Assembly (NCBI GenBank): GCA_028711675.1 | Contig: JAQTRT010000014.1 | Span: forward strand, 1 to 22,149 | Direction of reading: 5' to 3' | From: a bacterium | GTDB lineage: Bacteria; Spirochaetota; JAHITG01 | Length of the DNA: 22,149 nucleotides | Shown: in pieces, positions 15,131 through 22,149 of the stretch | Layout of the letters: each line of letters begins with the position of its first letter | Position numbering within the stretch: the first letter of the stretch is position 1 | Translations under genes and position numbers: made by a program | Notes under the pieces: generated by a model | What the model was told of the DNA's origin: nothing | Databases searched by the model: none | The model's input: the letters and a program-made list of their open reading frames with translations, nothing else

Positions 15131-16456
15131 ATGTTAAAAAAGACCAGACATAATGTAGAGATATGCAGCCGGGAAGCATTTCACATAATTTTAAATAAAG
15201 AGCGGGCCCGGGCTGACCGGAACAACCATGATTTGACCTTGATCCTGTTTGACGTGACCGATTTAATAAAAACAAAATTATTATATAAATTAATCGATGC
15301 CCTGGACGGGAGATCCCGGATCATTGACCAGTTCGGATGGTATGACAAGAATTGCATCGGCATTATACTGCCGAACACAAACTATGATGGCGGCAGAAAA
15401 TTTTTAAGCGATATATACAAATTAATTTCTTCCCAAACCCCTATTCCCGTGGCCAGACAATATCAATATCCCACGAACTGGGTCCATGACCGCCTGGACC
15501 TGTTTAAAAAAAATAAAATCCAAAGTATAAAATATATTGAGGGCGTCAATCCCCTATGGGCCAAACCCATTCCTGTTTGGAAAAGATGTTTTGATCTATG
15601 CATCTCTATTGTAGCGTTGTTGATAACCCTCCCCCTGTTCGGAATTGTGACCGTCCTCATTAAATTATTTTCAAAAGGACCTGTTTTTTTCAGACAGGCA
15701 CGGGTGGGTTATAAAGGAAGGATTTTTACCATATTCAAATTCAGGACCATGAAAGTGGGATCAGATACCGGACTTCACTTAAAACATTCTTCTGAATTCA
15801 TTACGCAAAATAAAACGATGGAGAAGCTGGATCATAAGGATCCCCGTATCATACCCTTTGGCAAATTTTTCAGAAAGACATGTCTGGATGAACTTCCTCA
15901 ATTGATCAATGTCATTAAAGGCGACATGAGCATCGTTGGGCCCCGCCCCTGTATCCCTTATGAATCGCAGGTCTATCTCCGGTGGCACAAACACAGGTTC
16001 GATATTTTACCGGGTATCACGGGTCTCTGGCAGGTAAGCGGGAAAAACCGTTTAACGTTTCAAAAGATGATCAGCCTGGATATCGTTTATTCAAGAAAAA
16101 TGAGCATCTGGCTCGATTTAGGTATCTTGTTTTTAACGGGTCCCACTGTCCTCATGATGATCTTTGATCAGATTAAAATAAACTATTTTTTCAAAAAACT
16201 CAAGAATCATAATATCTCAGAGGATCAATTTAAAAAATTCATTAAAAAGTATTATGTGGATATATATAATGTAGACAAGCTGGAATTTATTGATGAAAAA
16301 TTAAAAAATTATAATGTGGACCTGATGGATCTCATGACCCTGCTTCAAGAACTGCACAAATTATCTCCTGTTTACAATACCGCAAAAAGATATTTTGGAA
16401 TCCTTAAACTTATAGAATTTGAAAAACGGTCAAAATCCCACAAAACGGCAGAATAA
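15131..16456 (+). CDS. Polyprenyl-phosphate sugar-1-phosphate transferase with degenerate GGDEF-like N-terminus
   Basis: 441 residues. Residues about 150-345 form the bacterial sugar transferase domain (PglC/WcaJ type): a membrane-associated helix (about 154-178), GPVFFRQARVG, KFRTM (203-207), the catalytic Asp-Glu in DELPQL (253-258), SIVGPRP (267-273) and PGITGLWQVSG (294-304). It transfers a sugar-1-phosphate from an NDP-sugar to undecaprenyl phosphate at the inner membrane, the first membrane step of polysaccharide synthesis. Residues 1-125 instead look like a shortened GGDEF fold: FHIILNKERARADR, LTLILFDVTDL, then RIIDQFGWYDKNCIGIILPNT where active cyclases have R-Y-G-G-D-E-F, so probably catalytically dead. 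A Lys/Asn-rich tail of about 95 residues follows the transferase. AAAGG lies only 1 nt from the ATG, so initiation is odd. Confidence 0.93.
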   Translation: MLKKTRHNVEICSREAFHIILNKERARADRNNHDLTLILFDVTDLIKTKLLYKLIDALDGRSRIIDQFGWYDKNCIGIILPNTNYDGGRKFLSDIYKLISSQTPIPVARQYQYPTNWVHDRLDLFKKNKIQSIKYIEGVNPLWAKPIPVWKRCFDLCISIVALLITLPLFGIVTVLIKLFSKGPVFFRQARVGYKGRIFTIFKFRTMKVGSDTGLHLKHSSEFITQNKTMEKLDHKDPRIIPFGKFFRKTCLDELPQLINVIKGDMSIVGPRPCIPYESQVYLRWHKHRFDILPGITGLWQVSGKNRLTFQKMISLDIVYSRKMSIWLDLGILFLTGPTVLMMIFDQIKINYFFKKLKNHNISEDQFKKFIKKYYVDIYNVDKLEFIDEKLKNYNVDLMDLMTLLQELHKLSPVYNTAKRYFGILKLIEFEKRSKSHKTAE

Positions 16457-16460
16457 ATAG

Positions 16461-16602
16461 GGAGCCCCACGGCCCTACGGCAGCCGTGGTTCCGCGGCTA
16501 CTCCGCCAATAGGCGGAGTCTGGGCGACATCCCGCCCAGAAATCCACTGAAGGTCCATGTCTTTACAGACCTGGTTTTCTGCTGGCGGGATAAAAAATCC
16601 GC
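16461..16602. repeat. Dense array of inverted repeats between convergent genes
   Basis: Between two convergent stops are consecutive hairpins: CCACGGC/GCCGTGG (16467-16473, 16483-16489); CTCCGCC/GGCGGAG (16501-16507, 16512-16518, loop AATA); CTGGGCG/CGCCCAG (16520-16526, 16533-16539); and GTCT-TTAC-AGAC with flanking CCA/TGG at about 16554-16575. ATCCCGCC (16529-16536) also pairs with GGCGGGAT (16584-16591), enclosing the last hairpin. It is G+C-rich within an A+T-rich region. It may end transcription in both directions or be another palindromic repeat, unlike the 140-bp family in sequence. Confidence 0.65.
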
Positions 16603-16609
16603 CCTTAAG

Positions 16610-17770
16610 TCAAATACCGGTTCTGGCCGCTGATCCTTTTAATAAGTTTAAATAAATTAAATATGTTTTTTCCGCGATTTTTTCCCAATTATAATTTTTC
16701 TTTATCAAAAAGATCTCTTTCTTTTTCTGGTGAGCAGGGAGTTTTTTAAAACAAAATTGGCTCATTTTTGCCGACAAGGCATCGATATCGCCGGGTTTGA
16801 AATATCTCTCTTTATCAAGGCCGATTTCATGATGAGGCGGGATATCGGAAGCTATTGAAGATAAACCGTAACTTAAGGCTTCCAATAAAGCCAGCGGGAG
16901 CCCTTCATGATATGAAGGAATAACAAAAAGTCCGGCCTGGCTGAAAATCGTCCGGAGAGTCAGATCAGATATAAAACCCGTAAAAACAATATTTTCATCG
17001 GCAGAATCCAAGAGCGTTTTACTGTAATTATCATTATGATCAGCCCTGCCTGCAATGACTAATTTTATCCCTTTATTATTTTTATTTAACGATAAAAACC
17101 GCCTGTAAGCCCTGATGAGATCATGAAATCCTTTTTCGGGCACAAATCTTCCCAGGGCAAAAATATATTTGTTTTTCATTAAGCCGAATTTTTTAAGAAT
17201 GTTCCGGTCATGATTTCCTGGTTTCACTATAACCCCGTTGGGAAGATTATAAGTCTGGCGTTTAAATCTGGATTGAATAGATTCATCGATATATTTTGCA
17301 ACAGTAATAACAGCATGAGCTGATGTACACGCAAAAAATTCACCTGCCATAAGGATCAATTTGGCAAATTTATTCCATTTGAGGCGGTTATAATCAGGGC
17401 CGTGATGGGTAAAAACGACTTTCATTCCGAGAAGCCGGGCCAGGGGGACAAATAATCCCGGTCCGATAGCGTGTATATGAAGCAAATCCACCTTTTTCAG
17501 CCATGCTGTCAATACTCCTGCAAACGTATGGAAATAAGATTCAAAATATTTATTTTTAATACAGGGGAGAACGTGTAATTTTATACCTTTATATTCTTTT
17601 ATTAAGGGATTAATATAAGATTTTCTGGTAAAGATGGTTAATTCAATCTCTTTTCTGACCAGAAAGGGATAAAGATTTTCGCAATGAGTTTCAATCCCGC
17701 CCATGACATGGGGAATACCGCGAAGACCTACTACAGCTATTTTATACGCTTTTTTACAATTCAATGTCAT
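16610..17770 (-). CDS. Family-4 glycosyltransferase (GT-B fold)
   Basis: 386 residues, normal length. The N-terminal Rossmann domain starts IAVVGLRGIPHVMGGIETHCENL (11-33), the acceptor-side start seen in rhamnosyl/mannosyl-type GT4 enzymes. The donor domain has FALGRFVPEKGFHDLI (204-219), KLVIAGRAD, and the nucleotide-sugar motif PSYHEGLPLALLEALSYG, with Glu289 and Glu297 forming the E-x7-E pair. It is a retaining transferase that adds a sugar from an NDP-donor on the cytoplasmic face; the sugar cannot be named. The ATG lies inside the end of the radical SAM gene (17-nt overlap) without a clear Shine-Dalgarno, which suggests coupled translation. It is the last gene of the - strand unit and runs into the inverted-repeat region. 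Confidence 0.93.
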   Translation of the reverse strand: MTLNCKKAYKIAVVGLRGIPHVMGGIETHCENLYPFLVRKEIELTIFTRKSYINPLIKEYKGIKLHVLPCIKNKYFESYFHTFAGVLTAWLKKVDLLHIHAIGPGLFVPLARLLGMKVVFTHHGPDYNRLKWNKFAKLILMAGEFFACTSAHAVITVAKYIDESIQSRFKRQTYNLPNGVIVKPGNHDRNILKKFGLMKNKYIFALGRFVPEKGFHDLIRAYRRFLSLNKNNKGIKLVIAGRADHNDNYSKTLLDSADENIVFTGFISDLTLRTIFSQAGLFVIPSYHEGLPLALLEALSYGLSSIASDIPPHHEIGLDKERYFKPGDIDALSAKMSQFCFKKLPAHQKKKEIFLIKKNYNWEKIAEKTYLIYLNLLKGSAARTGI

Positions 17771-18734
17771 TTTTAAATAAAAGTTTTGCTTTATTTTTAA
17801 TAACCCATAAGACCGGTTTTACAGGATGATGCCAGATAGCCGGAGCCGCACTTCCGATCATCCAGCAGTTTTTAGAACAAGTTCCTACCATTTGCCGGAT
17901 TTCCCTGGCTTTTGGACTGTTCCATATCTCTTCCCATGACTGTTCTTTTAAATTTCCCATACTGTATTTTTTATCCATTCCATTACAGGCCAGTACATCT
18001 CCCAGAGGATCGACAAAAAAACCATCCTGCCCCATTTTACACGGCAACAGGCGGGGTTTATTATCAATATAATTAATTAATCCAAAGTTAAAATAAGCAC
18101 GGAACCATTTTTTTAATTCGTTTGACTTCAGCATTTTAACGATGATTTTCTTGAATTCCGCCTCGACTTTCTTCTTATCATGAATAACATTATCCAGCTT
18201 ATGGAAATAATGAGAATTATGCAGTGTTGCTGTTGCAAATTCATAACCTAAAGCGCATGATAATTCATACAGATACGTGAGGTCTTCGGCATTACTGTCC
18301 TGTACCGTCATCCCGAATCCGATATCTTTTACTCCCCTGTCACGCAGGATTAATAATGTTTTAATGGTCTTATCAAATCCGTTTTTTAACTGACGGATAT
18401 CGTCATTGTTCTTCTGTAATCCTTCGATGCTGATCCTGATCCCGAGGTCGGGATATTTCGAACAGAGAGAGATGATTTTATCGGTAAAAAATCCATTCGT
18501 ACTGATAACAATCCGTTTTGCTTTTTTCCGTAATTCTTCAATGATAAGGGGGAGATCCGGTCTGATGAAAGGTTCTCCCCCCGTTACATTGGCAAAAAAA
18601 AGTTTGGGCAGTTTTTTAACGATATCAAGCGTTATCTCGTCAGATGTTTTTGTGGGATATTTCCAGACTTCGCACATATTGCAGCGGGCATTACATTTAT
18701 AAGTGACTATAATCGAAGCGTGTAATTTGGACAC
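17754..18734 (-). CDS. Radical SAM protein with SPASM/twitch-like C-terminus
   Basis: 326 residues from a GTG. The cluster motif is C-NAR-C-NM-C (Cys14, Cys18, Cys21), CxxxCxxC, which binds the [4Fe-4S] cluster that cleaves S-adenosylmethionine. NVTGGEPFIRPDL (49-61) is the SAM-binding GGEP motif. The C-terminal part holds Cys232, Cys250 (FVDPLGDVLACNG), MGNLKEQSWEEIWNS and Cys286/Cys290 (GTCSKNC), the layout of a SPASM or twitch domain with an auxiliary cluster. SPASM enzymes mostly modify peptides, but such proteins also occur in polysaccharide loci with unknown chemistry. It starts 20 bp after the glycosidase stop and overlaps the next glycosyltransferase by 17 nt, so it belongs to this operon. 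Substrate not predictable. Confidence 0.9.
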   Translation of the reverse strand: MSKLHASIIVTYKCNARCNMCEVWKYPTKTSDEITLDIVKKLPKLFFANVTGGEPFIRPDLPLIIEELRKKAKRIVISTNGFFTDKIISLCSKYPDLGIRISIEGLQKNNDDIRQLKNGFDKTIKTLLILRDRGVKDIGFGMTVQDSNAEDLTYLYELSCALGYEFATATLHNSHYFHKLDNVIHDKKKVEAEFKKIIVKMLKSNELKKWFRAYFNFGLINYIDNKPRLLPCKMGQDGFFVDPLGDVLACNGMDKKYSMGNLKEQSWEEIWNSPKAREIRQMVGTCSKNCWMIGSAAPAIWHHPVKPVLWVIKNKAKLLFKNDIEL

Positions 18735-18745
18735 AAAATTATTAA

Positions 18746-18752
18746 TCTCCTT
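18746..18752 (-). promoter_or_regulatory. Ribosome binding site supporting the GTG start of the radical SAM gene
   Basis: AAGGAGA on the - strand is 11 nt from the GTG at 18734-18732, somewhat far. No in-frame ATG or TTG lies nearer, and family homology (metal cluster about 14 residues in) agrees with the GTG. Confidence 0.55.
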
Positions 18753-18754
18753 TT

Positions 18755-20341
18755 TTATTTGCTTATTTCAACAGCCGTTAAGGAATGCGGCTCCAATTCA
18801 ACAGCAAGTGACCCGTTTTTTACGGCATTCATTAAATTAACGGATTTCACACTGACCGTATCCGGATTGTTCTCATTTAATGACAAATAATCCGGTCCGT
18901 TTAATATCCAGGCCTCTGCACTGGAAATATTTTCAAATCCTTTCAGTATGATCTCGGAACTCATTTTATTCTTTAAATTTTTATTTAATATCATCAAATA
19001 AACCTTATTCTGTTCTTTGTTCATACTGGCATTGACCGTGATATAATCAACCGTGTAACCCCGTTCCTGATACGTGTCCGATTTAACATCAGCATTTAAA
19101 AGGAATTCTCCAAAATGATTATGATAAAGTTCAAAGACGTAATAATTGGGCCTTTTATGATACCGGTTTCGCAGTTTATCCGCTTCATTTTGAAAACCAT
19201 TATAAATCATTCCCCAATGTTCATTGATAAAGTTCCAGTTATTGGCCATCAGGATATTATTTTCGGGCTTCATGAAAATTCTTAATAATTCAGCATTGAT
19301 AAGCGCATTTCCCAAAGTAAACTGATAAGGGATGGAAGAACGCATAAAGAATCCGCCGTTGAATTCCGTGATAGCCAGGGGGATATCGCGTTTGGCGTAC
19401 TGTTTCAATAATTTTAATGTTTTTTGATAATGAGGTTCTGTAATGACAGCCGGCATACCCAAGCACATTAAAAAAAGCTTATCAACAGGAATAGATTCCA
19501 GTTCTTTTCCATAGCCGGGCGCCGGATATGAATGTAAAATCCCGAAATCAACTTTATTTTTTATAATGGGTATTATTTTTTTGTTCCACTGATCGGTATC
19601 CAGGACAACGCCTATCTGGATAGAGGGATCAACGGCTTTCATCGCATCATAATATTGTAAATAGCGACGTGCATAAGCTTCGGGTTTCACTTCTTTTGTA
19701 CGGATATGGTCGCCATGCCAGACCTCATTGCCGATTTCGAAATATTTGACTTGGAATGATCCAGGATGTCCGTTTTCAGCCCTCAGACCGGGCCAGGAAA
19801 ATGTGTTTTTTGGGGCAGTGAGTTTGTTATCTGTATTCTGATCAAGAGGAGCGTTTAAAAAAGCCACTAAATCAGCTGCATCCTGAGGCGTATCTTTAAA
19901 ATAGCTGAGTGTAATAACTGCATCAGCGTTCAAATCATGACAGACCCCGCAAAATTCATATAATCCGAATTTGAAACTGTTGCGTCCCTTTTTAACAGCC
20001 TTTTTCCATTCATAGCCATGGGAACCGCATCCTCCGGGAAAACGCATAATGGATATTCCTGCCTCTTTCCCTAATTGCATGACATTGGAAACAGGCTCCA
20101 TCCGGACGGGGTTCCATAATCCGGCCCCGTATTCCCGGTAACCATGAAAATTTTTTGCCCATGGTTCTTTTGATGAAAAGGCAGGATCATGTGCCAGCAC
20201 GTTATTCCCAAAAATATATTTATTCACTTCACCGATACTTTTTGTACAATCAACGGTTATCTGATTGTTGGCTGAACAGCTGTTACTCAGGATAATCGCA
20301 TATGCTATGATCAAAAAAAAGAGTATACTCCGATTCTTCAT
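18755..20341 (-). CDS. GH51-like glycoside hydrolase lipoprotein (alpha-L-arabinofuranosidase type)
   Basis: 528 residues from the second of two adjacent ATGs (AAGGA at 20347-20351 is 5 nt from it, 2 nt from the first). A signal peptide ends at a likely lipidated Cys22 (LSNSC, relaxed lipobox), so it is exported and membrane-anchored. The fold is a clan GH-A barrel: SIMRFPGGCGSHGYEWKKAV (about 97-116), KYFEIGNEVWHGD with Glu206 as acid/base, and IPLAITEFNGG with Glu326 as nucleophile. A C-terminal beta-sandwich follows (VYLMILNKNL, ending SLTAVEISK). This arrangement is that of GH51 and related arabinofuranosidases; specificity must be tested. Set among polysaccharide genes, it probably trims or remodels the polymer outside the cytoplasm. 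The radical SAM gene follows 20 bp downstream. Confidence 0.85.
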   Translation of the reverse strand: MKNRSILFFLIIAYAIILSNSCSANNQITVDCTKSIGEVNKYIFGNNVLAHDPAFSSKEPWAKNFHGYREYGAGLWNPVRMEPVSNVMQLGKEAGISIMRFPGGCGSHGYEWKKAVKKGRNSFKFGLYEFCGVCHDLNADAVITLSYFKDTPQDAADLVAFLNAPLDQNTDNKLTAPKNTFSWPGLRAENGHPGSFQVKYFEIGNEVWHGDHIRTKEVKPEAYARRYLQYYDAMKAVDPSIQIGVVLDTDQWNKKIIPIIKNKVDFGILHSYPAPGYGKELESIPVDKLFLMCLGMPAVITEPHYQKTLKLLKQYAKRDIPLAITEFNGGFFMRSSIPYQFTLGNALINAELLRIFMKPENNILMANNWNFINEHWGMIYNGFQNEADKLRNRYHKRPNYYVFELYHNHFGEFLLNADVKSDTYQERGYTVDYITVNASMNKEQNKVYLMILNKNLKNKMSSEIILKGFENISSAEAWILNGPDYLSLNENNPDTVSVKSVNLMNAVKNGSLAVELEPHSLTAVEISK

Positions 20342-20344
20342 CAT

Positions 20345-20447
20345 TATCCTTACTCCCGGGTTCAGTTATGTCCTTTTTCTTAAATGAAAAATTATTTTCA
20401 TCGTTTCTTTGAAAATTCAAGGGAATCTTATATATTTACTTGAAAAA
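20345..20447. other. Short intergenic gap inside the - strand polysaccharide unit
   Basis: 103 bp, A/T-rich, between the deacetylase-like gene and the glycosidase. I see no convincing terminator or promoter; a TTGAAT on the - strand near 20417 lacks a well-placed -10. The unit may be read through. Confidence 0.4.
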
Positions 20448-21647
20448 TCACCCTATACTAATACTCATTTTGCCTGAATAATCAAGTTTATTCTTAAGAA
20501 TTCTTTTTATTTCAAGCTGATTGATTTTTATTTTAATGTTCACATGATCAGGAACATAAAAAGTAAAATTCATCAAATCTTCCGGCCCCGGTATATAGGA
20601 TCCCCGAACGGGATCGTCAATGGATTTAATGGTTATACAGCCGTTCCCGTTCACAAGGGAATAATCCCAGTTTAAATATTTATGTTTAATATAATAATCA
20701 AGCAGCCGGAGACTTGAGGCCACATATATTCTTCCGCTATCCGCTTCTTGCCTTAAATTCCGTAAAGCCTGGATCGTCAATCTGTTTTTATCCTGATCCA
20801 GATCAAAATTTTTTCCTAAATGGACATAGACGAGGGAGTACGCTTTTCTTGAGATCAAATTTTTTAAAACCTTTTTGGAAATCAGATAATACAGTTCTGA
20901 GAACGAATCGCCGGCAGCGGCTCCCTTAAAATAATTGTTATAACGGATAAATTCATACATTTTACGCTTGTCACGGAGGGTTATGATATGGACCGGTTTA
21001 TTGGCCGGGAAAAAACGATATTTTTTGCTTTTCAATAATCCCATTATTATTTTTAATACTGTTTTCACAGCATTTAAACCGGAAGAAAAAAAATGTTTAA
21101 AATCGATAATAAGTAAAATACTTTTTAAAGTTACAGGCGCGTCCTGGCCGACGATACTGGTGAGACTGTCCGTCCAGATATATTTGACGCCGTAATCAGC
21201 CGTAAGATCCAGATGATACTCTTTTTGACCGGGGATATCTCCTTTGCCGAAACACCGGTATTTGCACAGATTACCCGGAAACGAAGCGTGATCAATCCAC
21301 ATTTTTAAAAAAACATCGTTTTTTCTTAATTCCGCAAGAGTCCTTTGCGCATCCTTCCGGATAAAATCATCTTTTTCACCATAACCGTGAAAGGCCTCAA
21401 TATTACCGTTCCTGATATGTTCTATTATTATCTTTTTATCATCAGGACAAGATGAGAATAAAGAGAATTCATCCTTTTCATGAAAAGGGAAGAATGTATT
21501 GGTAAATGTAATCCCGATTTCCTTATTCATGAATTCCTGGATTTTAAGGAATTTTCCGGCGGAATCCGTATGATCAATATCACTGCAGATGGAAAGTGCT
21601 GCCTGAAAAGGATACGGGAATTTCCTTAATTCAACTTCTGCTTTCAT
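20448..21647 (-). CDS. Polysaccharide-deacetylase-like protein (NodB fold), altered metal site
   Basis: 399 residues from the ATG at 21647; the ATG at 21656 abuts its Shine-Dalgarno and is less likely. The N-terminal strand FQAALSICSDIDHTD (14-28) matches the first NodB motif, with Asp23/Asp25 as catalytic base and metal ligand. The second motif normally reads H-x3-H; here it is His87-GYG-Glu91, so one ligand may be replaced by Glu. WIDHASFPGN (117-126) and DLTADYGVKYIWTD follow. A central insert (about 175-235) is basic and hydrophobic, and the last 60 residues form a beta-rich tail. There is no signal peptide. It may deacetylate the growing glycan or be an inactive relative. It overlaps the glycosyltransferase upstream by 17 nt, implying shared translation. 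Confidence 0.7.
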   Translation of the reverse strand: MKAEVELRKFPYPFQAALSICSDIDHTDSAGKFLKIQEFMNKEIGITFTNTFFPFHEKDEFSLFSSCPDDKKIIIEHIRNGNIEAFHGYGEKDDFIRKDAQRTLAELRKNDVFLKMWIDHASFPGNLCKYRCFGKGDIPGQKEYHLDLTADYGVKYIWTDSLTSIVGQDAPVTLKSILLIIDFKHFFSSGLNAVKTVLKIIMGLLKSKKYRFFPANKPVHIITLRDKRKMYEFIRYNNYFKGAAAGDSFSELYYLISKKVLKNLISRKAYSLVYVHLGKNFDLDQDKNRLTIQALRNLRQEADSGRIYVASSLRLLDYYIKHKYLNWDYSLVNGNGCITIKSIDDPVRGSYIPGPEDLMNFTFYVPDHVNIKIKINQLEIKRILKNKLDYSGKMSISIG

Positions 21648-22149
21648 GTATGACATCCTTGTAAACTATTAATAACCGTTGATAATACAAATCCGAATTA
21701 TACTCTTTCCTGACCATTTTATGGGCATTTATTCCAAATTTCCTGATTAATCCCGAGGACCGGGATAATTTAAGGATTTTTTCCCTCAGATCGGAAGAAT
21801 TTCCGTGCTGAAAAGTGTATCCCGTCTTTCCGTTAATAACCAGTTCCGGTATTCCGCCGATCCTGGCGCCCACGGCAGGTTTGCCCAGGGCAAATGCCTC
21901 CAAAACAGATAAGGGGTTATTCTCATAACATTCGGAAGGCAGTACCAGGAACATGGATCTTTTAATCTCCTGATGAAGCTTCTTTCCTGTCTGATATCCC
22001 AGGAAACGGACATTGCGCAGGGATCCGGACTTGACCCTGTTCTTTAATTCTGCTTCAAGCGGCCCCGTGCCGATGATTTTTAATTTCAAGTCCAGGCCCT
22101 CGACAGCATCCAATAAGGTAAACAGTCCTTTTTCAGGTGAAAGACGGCC
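21631..22149 (-). CDS. Family-4 glycosyltransferase, C-terminal part (cut by the window edge)
   Basis: The frame is open to the right edge. Its first visible residues are GRLSPEKGLFTLLDAVEG, the start of the GT4 donor-binding domain, so a TTG at 22113 is not the start and the N-terminal domain lies beyond the window. Also seen are LKIIGTGPLEAELKNRV, VRFLGYQTGKKLHQEI and VLPSECYENNPLSVLEAFALGKPAVG, with the E-x7-E pair of retaining GT4 enzymes, followed by GGIPELVINGKTGYTF. About 172 residues are present. It should transfer a sugar from an NDP-donor to the glycan. The 3' end overlaps the deacetylase-like gene by 17 nt, and it is the most upstream visible gene of the - strand polysaccharide unit. 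Confidence 0.92.
   Translation of the reverse strand, partial: GRLSPEKGLFTLLDAVEGLDLKLKIIGTGPLEAELKNRVKSGSLRNVRFLGYQTGKKLHQEIKRSMFLVLPSECYENNPLSVLEAFALGKPAVGARIGGIPELVINGKTGYTFQHGNSSDLREKILKLSRSSGLIRKFGINAHKMVRKEYNSDLYYQRLLIVYKDVIHESRS
21656..21660 (-). promoter_or_regulatory. Ribosome binding site that decides the start at 21647
   Basis: AAGGA on the - strand lies 8 nt before the ATG at 21647, but only directly before the ATG at 21656, so the downstream ATG is favoured. Confidence 0.6.

Overview
The window looks like a piece of the genome of an uncultured Gram-negative bacterium. The evidence is a PorV/PorQ-type outer-membrane barrel beside a secreted hydrolase with a type-IX-like C-terminal domain, several Sec signal peptides ending in Y/F-x-Q (as in FCB-type bacteria), two lipoproteins and a CsgG/LpoB-like envelope protein. 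The phylum cannot be fixed from sequence alone; FCB-group bacteria or neighbouring candidate phyla would fit. There is no rRNA, tRNA, transposase, integrase or CRISPR array.

Region 1 (1-8632, all + strand) is fairly G+C-rich. It holds the 3' part of an SGNH-like secreted protein, a PorV-like barrel, a 1.6-kDa-residue-class regulator (Ser/Thr kinase, AAA ATPase, TPRs, GAF, GGDEF) with its own strong promoter, a nitroreductase and a secreted TPR/RMDN-like protein. Region 2 (8653-11531, - strand) has cysS overlapping rlmB, then a cupin (DUF985 type) gene upstream. Region 3 (11588-13624, + strand) has a well-defined promoter, a CsgG-like protein and a kelch-repeat lipoprotein.

Region 4 (about 13.9-22.1 kb) is visibly more A+T-rich and is a surface-polysaccharide locus built from two converging transcription units. 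On the + strand are a small membrane ORF, an NDP-sugar epimerase/dehydratase and a polyprenyl-phosphate sugar-1-phosphate transferase with a degenerate GGDEF-like N-terminus. On the - strand, from the right edge, are a family-4 glycosyltransferase (cut by the edge), a polysaccharide-deacetylase-like protein, a GH51-like lipoprotein, a radical SAM protein and another family-4 glycosyltransferase. Likely theme: a sugar is activated and loaded on a lipid carrier, extended by the glycosyltransferases, then trimmed or modified outside the cytoplasm. The giant kinase-diguanylate cyclase could connect signalling to such a pathway, but the two lie about 7 kb apart and a link is inference.

The most unusual non-coding signal is a pair of exactly 140-bp elements at 7686-7825 and 10831-10970. 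Each has a 29-bp outer stem and two inner hairpins. Short junction sequences and hairpin tips are conserved, while the stem sequences differ and yet stay complementary. Both point the same way relative to the genes around them, and a decayed third copy may lie at 7035-7110. This looks like a structured RNA or palindromic repeat family rather than random intergenic sequence.
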